This document shows, in pieces, positions 58,800 to 64,000 of a DNA stretch of 64,000 bases. Source of the DNA: Dichetophora obliterata (taxonomy: Eukaryota; Arthropoda; Insecta; Diptera; Sciomyzidae); NCBI GenBank assembly GCA_963920525.1, contig OY986438.1, positions 50,321,288 to 50,385,287 on the forward strand, in the 5' to 3' direction. The position numbers and the translations under genes were made by a program. How positions within the stretch are numbered: position 1 is the first letter of the stretch; every line of letters begins with the position of its first letter. The notes beneath the pieces are model-generated. The model saw only the letters and a program-made list of their open reading frames with translations. It had not been told where the DNA came from and did no database searches.

Positions 58800-58970
58800 A
58801 TGTTGCTAATAACATAAGCATTAACTAAAGTAAAGCAAAATGAAAACAACAGCAAGAGAAGGGAGAAAAACTGAGAAATTTACACTGAAATCTCATCGCA
58901 TCTGTTGGTGTATTGCGCTAAGATGCGCTTGCACGAGACAAGCACGGCCCGAGATCGATTCCCGCCGGCA
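58800..58970 (+). repeat. SINE-like sequence related to the 575-bp tandem unit
   Basis: The part ATAACATAAGCAT, AACTAAAGTAAAGCA, then ATCTCATCGC..C..TTGGTG.ATTGCG and GCGCTTGCACG matches 62380-62525 of the neighbouring array. Unlike the array units it continues with GCCCGAGATCGATTCCCG, a B-box-like sequence, giving a tRNA-like order (58895-58970). It abuts the CACAGTG that begins the putative Transib end. Confidence 0.6.
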
Positions 58971-59009
58971 CACAGTGATTCGAGTCCATACAAGCGATGG
59001 ACAAAAATA
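58971..59009 (+). promoter_or_regulatory. 23-RSS-like transposon end
   Basis: CACAGTG is identical to the consensus RSS heptamer. A spacer of exactly 23 bp follows (58978-59000), then ACAAAAATA, seven of nine bases equal to the consensus nonamer ACAAAAACC. It points inwards toward the transposase gene, as a terminal repeat should. Confidence 0.6.
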
Positions 59010-59443
59010 GAAGGAGTGGTCGGAATCGAATGAAATTTTGCTTGTATCTGAACAATGGTATACTGAATCGAAAAACGTAAAAAAATTTAAATAAACAATT
59101 GTTTTTTTAAATTTAAATAGTTTTTAAAAAAATGGGTTTTTATCATTTATTTTTTCTTCATTATTCTGCAAAGTATTACTGCCATAAAATGATACATTTA
59201 TATGACTATCAGGGAGAAAAACTAGAGATAAAATGTATTATTTATAATATATAAATAAGTGAATTTAAAATTTATTGCGTAATGAAAAGTTGTTAAGGAA
59301 AGTGTTCAGAAACTTACATATTATGCATAATGAAAGTTATTAGTAATAATATTAATATAAAGACATAAACAGGATATGAAACGATACTTCTTTAGTTTTA
59401 TCGAATAAATAACAACCAAAGATTACATTTTTTCAATAAGGTT

Positions 59444-61474
59444 TTAATCAAAAATATAACTTTCATTGGACGAGCTTTCTTCTGCATCATTTAACATTTC
59501 TGCAAAGTTATCTAGTTCGCCTGTCCCTTCCATATTAATTTCAACTAAATATTTTGCTATACAATTATCATTTCGCTTTTGCACTTTTGATATCAAATTC
59601 CTTTTTAATACAATCCCTGGATCAGATGACAAAATTAAAAACCGCATAAGGTCTTCATTTGTATTTTCACGACTTGTTTTTCTTGTGTGGGAAAGTCTAG
59701 CATTTCTAATAATTTTATGAGTTGATTCCAAAGCTTCCTCAGAAAGGGAACCTGCAAAAGATTTTTTCCAAATTTGAAGAAAATTTAAAATAATTTGTAA
59801 ATACATATATCATATTTAAATAACCTATTGGCAAATCGAAGTACTTGATGACTTCTGTTCCGTGTATTAACAAGGACATATTGTAAAGCAAGTCCTTATC
59901 CAACTTTGTTATTCTTGCTGCAGTATCCACATTGGAAAAGAATTTACGAGCAGTGTTTCCATCGTTCGTAGTACCGTATCCTTGCTTGACTTGGTCGATA
60001 ATCAAACCCATTTCTTCTTTAAATTCGCGCTGAATACGATATTTGTTTTCTAAATATATTTCTTTATTTTCATTTCGCACTTGCCACTTTTTGAACGGAA
60101 GACGATATGCAATATGGATTAAGCATTCCAAAAATCGAATCCAACAATGTAGAATAGATAAGCCGAATTTGTAGTGATCTTCGTTGCTCAACCGACTGGT
60201 TGTGACAAGGTTCATTTCTTTGGGAGAGGCTTTACAAATGACACATCTACTTGCACTTGTATTTTCTGTTAATACGTTAGCTACTGACCCATCAATCATG
60301 GTGCAGTGCATAATATAAGAAACTTCTGCAACCTCGCCATTCTTTAAAAATGTATCACATTCAAGATTATTTATCTTAAAATTCATGTTATTATTCTCCA
60401 TCGAAACTATCTGCTTGGATTCTTTTGTAAAAACAAATTTAATAGGTCTGCATGAAAGTGTTGATGAAGGTGTTGAATTTTCCCATAGAGCTTCATTTGT
60501 TGAACTATCAATCAGCCTAAAAATGATAAATGAAATAATAAAAATATATTCGCATTTGATGATCAATTAAAAATTACTTAAGCGGCACAAAGGCAACCAC
60601 AAACAAAAATTCATCCGTATGTTCCTCAATAGCAAACTTCTGTTTATAAAGACTGTGGCCTGAGCTGCCATCCATTCCCCATTTGGATATAAGAGCAAGC
60701 TTTCCCGAAGGTCTTCCATTTCTGCATTGCTCCAAAATTCCATTTGTTGTCATGCGCATGAGTGGCTGCAGATCAACTTCGGCTGAAATCTCTGTCACTT
60801 TTATTTTTGGTGTCAAAGTGCGTCTCAACTTTCGTATAGAATACAAACTTGGGAAACAATTTTCATGCAAGCGATTAACAACGTTTGCCAAAATTTTATA
60901 TTTTTCATCAGATAAACCCAAATCAAAGCAAAGCGAGAGGGCTTCACTAGGTTCCAATTTTTTTGTTGTTTCAGTTTGCTTCTCTTCACTTCTTTTTTTG
61001 GATTTTTTAGCAGCATAAGCAAGTTCTTCCGGACAATAATCATTTAAAAGATTTTTAACCCTTCTTAATTTTGTTTTTTCTGAAGCATTTTCGAAATTTA
61101 TTTCAGGTCTGCCACGTTTTCCAGCACTAGTACTCGGTTCCTATTTAAAAAGGAAAAATTAATGTGTGATTTATAATATTATTTTTGATATCGAGGCTAT
61201 TACTTACATTATCGGAATTAGTTTCCTTGAATATAGTCCACTTCAACCAAGCAGAGTGGTTTTCAAGTAACCTCTCTTTTTTATATTGGCTTTGACGCCA
61301 CTTTTTTGTCATCTCGGCGTTAAATCGAGATATATTAATGCGAAGTTTTCCGTCACTAAAACTAGATTCCCCGAGCTTGGAAACACAAAATGAATATATA
61401 TTTAATGATCTTTTTGTTACATCACTAGTAATCCACAAATCAATAACATCTTCATATAATATTTGTTTTGGCAT
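59444..61474 (-). CDS. Transib transposase (RAG1-related), four exons
   Basis: Exons on the minus strand: 61474-61208, 61140-60578, 60516-59825, 59751-59444. Introns of 67, 61 and 73 bp start GT and end AG, and joining them gives 609 residues with no stop. Landmarks: GRPEINFENAS (99-109), KWGMDGSSGHS with the presumed first catalytic Asp (D246), MIDGSVANVLT with the second (D352), CVIC zinc-ligand pair (368-371), ILHCWIRFLECLIHIAYRL (398-416), GTTNDGNTARKFF (458-470) and LSEEALES with the presumed catalytic Glu (E512 or E513). HTRKTSRENTNEDL and SSDP follow. The Asp-CxxC spacing and the Glu motif parallel RAG1 (D600, D708, C727/C730, E962). It should cut DNA at its element ends in the nucleus. 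All motifs are intact, so it may be active, recently dead, or domesticated. Confidence 0.92.
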
Positions 61475-61666
61475 ATTTTATAATGTTTGCACTAAATCAA
61501 TCGCACTTTTAACTTTTTTGCCACTTGCTTTATGTCAAATGTAAACAAAATTAACCCAATAGTGGCTACTTCATAAATTTAAACAAAATAAAGCTTAAAG
61601 TTAATAAAAATAATTGTGGATAAAAATAATTCTAAGGTATTTAGGAATTTCTAATTAAATTAATCA

Positions 61667-61954
61667 AAATTATGTTGACTTTATATGATTTAAATACAAA
61701 TTCTAAATGTTTGATAGTTTAAATCATACTTGATTTTAAATACAAATTCTAGTTGTTTGATAGTTTAAAATCGTTTATCGAGCTTAAGGTCAAAGTTAGA
61801 ACAATTAATTGTTCTAACGAATTTTTCCAAAGAAAACAACAACAACAACAAAGTTTTTTCAATATGAAAGGAAAAAAACCACTAGCAACTGATTTTATTG
61901 TACAATTTCTGCGGTGCTAAACGCGTCATCAGAAATCTTGCACGGGCAATCACA
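61667..61954 (-). repeat. inverted arm of a long palindrome
   Basis: 61667-61939 is a near-perfect reverse complement of 61955-62228. The hinge is a 15-base loop starting GCACGGGCAATCAC at 61940. Only small differences are seen (for example GCAACTGATT against AATCAATTGC). The arm stops short of the AAATATAGAGGTC part of the tandem unit. Confidence 0.88.
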
Positions 61955-63408
61955 AAGATTTCTGATGACGCGTTTAGCACCGCAGAAATTGTACAATAAA
62001 ATCAATTGCTAGTGGTTTTTTTTTCCTTTCATATTGAAAAAACTTTGTTGTTGTTGTTGTTTTCTTTGGAAAAATTCGTTAGAACAATTAATTGTTCTAA
62101 CTTTGACCTTAAGCTCGATAAACGATTTTAAACTATCAAACAACTAGAATTTGTATTTAAAATCAAGTATGATTTAAACTATCAAACATTTAGAATTTGT
62201 ATTTAAATCATATAAAGTCAACATAATAAATATAGAGGTCATTTAGAAAAAACTTTAATCAAATGGTAGAGCTCGACCAAACGGAAAACAGCTGAAAACA
62301 AAATCAGCAAAAAATTCTAAAAACAACTTCAGTAAACATGCTTTGTTAGTGCAGACTTCCAGCAGGCTGTTGGACTACATATAATAACATAAGCATAGAA
62401 ACTAAAGTAAAACAGAAATACAACAACAAATGTGACATTATGAAATTGAGGAAAAAAATGGGAAATTGAAGCTTCAAAATCTCATCGCCCCGATGGTGCA
62501 TTGCGTTCACGCGCTTGCACGGGCAATCACAAAGATTTCTGATGACGCGTTTAGCACCGCAGAAATTGTACAATAAAATCAATTGCTAGTGGTTTTTTTC
62601 CTTTCATATTGAAAAAACTTTGTTGTTGTTGTTGTTTTCTTTGGAAAAATTCGTTAGAACAATTAATTGTTCTAACTTTGACCTTAATCTCGATAAACGA
62701 TTTTAAACTATCAAACAACTAGAATTTGTATTTAAAATCAAGTATGATTTAAACTATCAAACATTTAGAATTTGTATTTAAATCATATAAAGTCAACATA
62801 ATAAATATAGAGGTCATTTAGAAAAAACTTTAATCAAATGGTAGAGCTCGACCAAACGGAAAACAGCTGAAAACAAAATCAGCAAAAAATTCTAAAAACA
62901 ACTTCAGTAAACATGCTTTGTTAGTGCAGACTTCCAGCAGGCTGTTGGACTACATATAATAACATAAGCATAGAAACTAAAGTAAAACAGAAATACAACA
63001 ACAAATGTGACATTATGAAATTGAGGAAAAAATGGGAAATTGAAGCTTCAAAATCTCATCGCCCCGATGGTGCATTGCGTTCACGCGCTTGCACGGGCAA
63101 TCACAAAGATTTCTGATGACGCGTTTAGCACCGCAGAAATTGTACAATAAAATCAATTGCTAGTGGTTTTTTTCCTTTCATATTGAAAAAACTTTGTTGT
63201 TGTTGTTGTTTTCTTTGGAAAAATTCGTTAGAACAATTAATTGTTCTAACTTTGACCTTAAGCTCGATAAACGATTTTAAACTATCAAACAACTAGAATT
63301 TGTATTTAAAATCAAGTATGATTTAAACTATCAAACATTTAGAATTTGTATTTAAATCATATAAAGTCAACATAATAAATATAGAGGTCATTTAGAAAAA
63401 ACTTTAAT
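61940..63408 (+). repeat. tandem array of a 575-bp unit (about 2.5 copies)
   Basis: GCACGGGCAATCACAAAG recurs at 61940, 62517 and 63091 (periods 577 and 574). Each unit contains GATGACGCGTTTAGCACC, a GTT microsatellite, the palindrome AGAACAATTAATTGTTCT, AGAGCTCGACCAAACGG, and a SINE-like tail CTCATCGCCCCGATGGTGCA. The third copy stops at 63408. Units differ at only a few positions. ATTAATCAAAATT flanks the whole array plus arm at about 61657 and 63408, possibly a target duplication. Confidence 0.9.
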
Positions 63409-63411
63409 TAA

Positions 63412-64000
63412 TCAAAATTTTTATAAAAAATTCTTAATAATTATGATATTTTAAGCCAATTGTTATTTTTATATTACATTACTTATGCTTTTCACATGCA
63501 ATGCAATATAGGGTTAATTTTTTAACGGTTTTGATTTTATGTTTACAAAGAAAAAGAGTTAAAGCAAGAAACAACAAAAGTTGATGTTTGGAAAAAGAGT
63601 AATATTTTTAAAAGGCGGACGAAAGCGGAGTAAATTTTTTTAGTTCTTGTTAGTAGAAAGTTAAGACTAATGATATATGAAAAAAAATTTTACCGAAGTT
63701 TATGCATATTTTTTTAAATGTCTTACTAATATTGCTATTTTGCAATTTTAAGTATTAAAAAGCGTGACTTTGAAGTGAAGTAAAATTAAAATTTTTAATT
63801 ATATTTTTACAATTTAAAAAACTTAAATTCGACCTTTTTATTATCTTTACAAAAATGTTATTATTTTTTTTTTTTTTTTTTAAATTGCAGTTTTCATAAT
63901 TTTTTTTGTCTTACCCGATTTTCAAGATGCGATAATACATAAAATTCATGAAAAACAATCAACTCTTAGAACCTATAGCGGGCGTAAATTAAACTCTAAA
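63412..64000. other. AT-rich spacer, nothing recognised
   Basis: Runs of A and T (including about 20 T near 63862) without any recognisable gene or repeat boundary up to the window end. Confidence 0.4.

Larger units (their letters stand above)
58971..61564 (-). mobile_element. Transib DNA transposon (putative full element)
   Basis: Boundaries are proposed from RSS-like ends: on the left CACAGTG (58971-58977), 23 bp, ACAAAAATA (59001-59009); on the right, reading inwards on the minus strand, CACTATT (61564-61558), 22 bp, ACATAAAGC (61535-61527). The 2,594-bp span would contain the whole transposase gene with 90 bp before the ATG and about 470 bp after the stop. Transib ends are known to begin with CAC and to resemble V(D)J recombination signals. 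The expected 5-bp target duplication is not seen (CGGCA on the left, GCTAC on the right), so the right boundary especially is uncertain. Confidence 0.55.

Noticed and set aside
60825..61043. Separate minus-strand ORF starting MIIVRKNLLMLLK
   Set aside because: It is an out-of-frame shadow of Transib exon 2, whose own frame is open through this region.
61580..61618. Alternative right Transib end at CACAATT (61618-61612, minus)
   Set aside because: The heptamer resembles the Transib consensus, but the sequence at 23 bp (TTTTGTTTA) is not nonamer-like, so the end at 61564 was preferred.

Overview
The window is eukaryotic, AT-rich and almost entirely made of transposable elements. The families present (Jockey/CR1-type and RTE-like LINEs, piggyBac, hAT, mariner, Tc3-like and Transib elements, many foldback MITEs) and the 61-73 bp introns of the one spliced gene point to an insect, most likely a fly (Diptera). 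I cannot name the species. No host protein-coding gene was recognised, and I found no functional tRNA, rRNA or CRISPR. One 200-base assembly gap lies at 37766-37965.

Layout. 1-859 holds nothing recognisable; 860-2463 is a decayed RTE-like LINE. 2850-9292 is a composite repeat with tRNA-like modules and a perfect-looking 2,636-bp tandem duplication whose breakpoint lies inside a non-autonomous hAT-like element. 9875-13142 is a Jockey/CR1-type LINE whose ORF1/ORF2 junction carries a textbook -1 frameshift heptamer. 13.7-22.2 kb holds degenerate satellites, foldback MITEs, a piggyBac remnant and a hAT zinc-finger fragment. 22.2-25.2 kb holds an inverted-arm structure enclosing a hAT-like element with a perfect 8-bp target duplication, then a LINE fragment. 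25.2-29.0 kb is a second LINE on the minus strand, apparently inside a DNA-transposon shell. 31.0-33.4 kb is a composite repeat with a regular 142-bp array and a triple palindrome. 34.2-35.6 kb is a second RTE-like copy; 38-39.5 kb a mariner fragment and a hAT-like element; 41.7-44.8 kb two 5'-truncated LINEs. 45.7-49.7 kb is an inverted copy of the first composite repeat and carries two later insertions that the first copy lacks, so that copy acts as an empty site. 50.3-54.7 kb holds a long-TIR element, a Tc3-like remnant, a repeat and a delimitable hAT element.

The most interesting locus is 58971-61564. A four-exon minus-strand gene there splices in silico into an uninterrupted 609-residue Transib transposase, the family related to RAG1. 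It retains the DGSSGHS and IDG-CxxC motifs and an LSEEA glutamate motif. At one edge is CACAGTG, a 23-bp spacer and an ACAAAAATA nonamer, the architecture of a 23-RSS; the opposite edge has a weaker CACTATT/22/ACATAAAGC match. Directly beside it, 61667-63408 is a near-perfect palindrome (about 270-bp arms) joined to about 2.5 tandem copies of a 575-bp unit related to the SINE-like sequence on the other side of the transposon.

The coding regions do not form a pathway: each belongs to its own element, and all except the Transib gene and LINE ORF1 carry visible stops, frameshifts, deletions or truncations.
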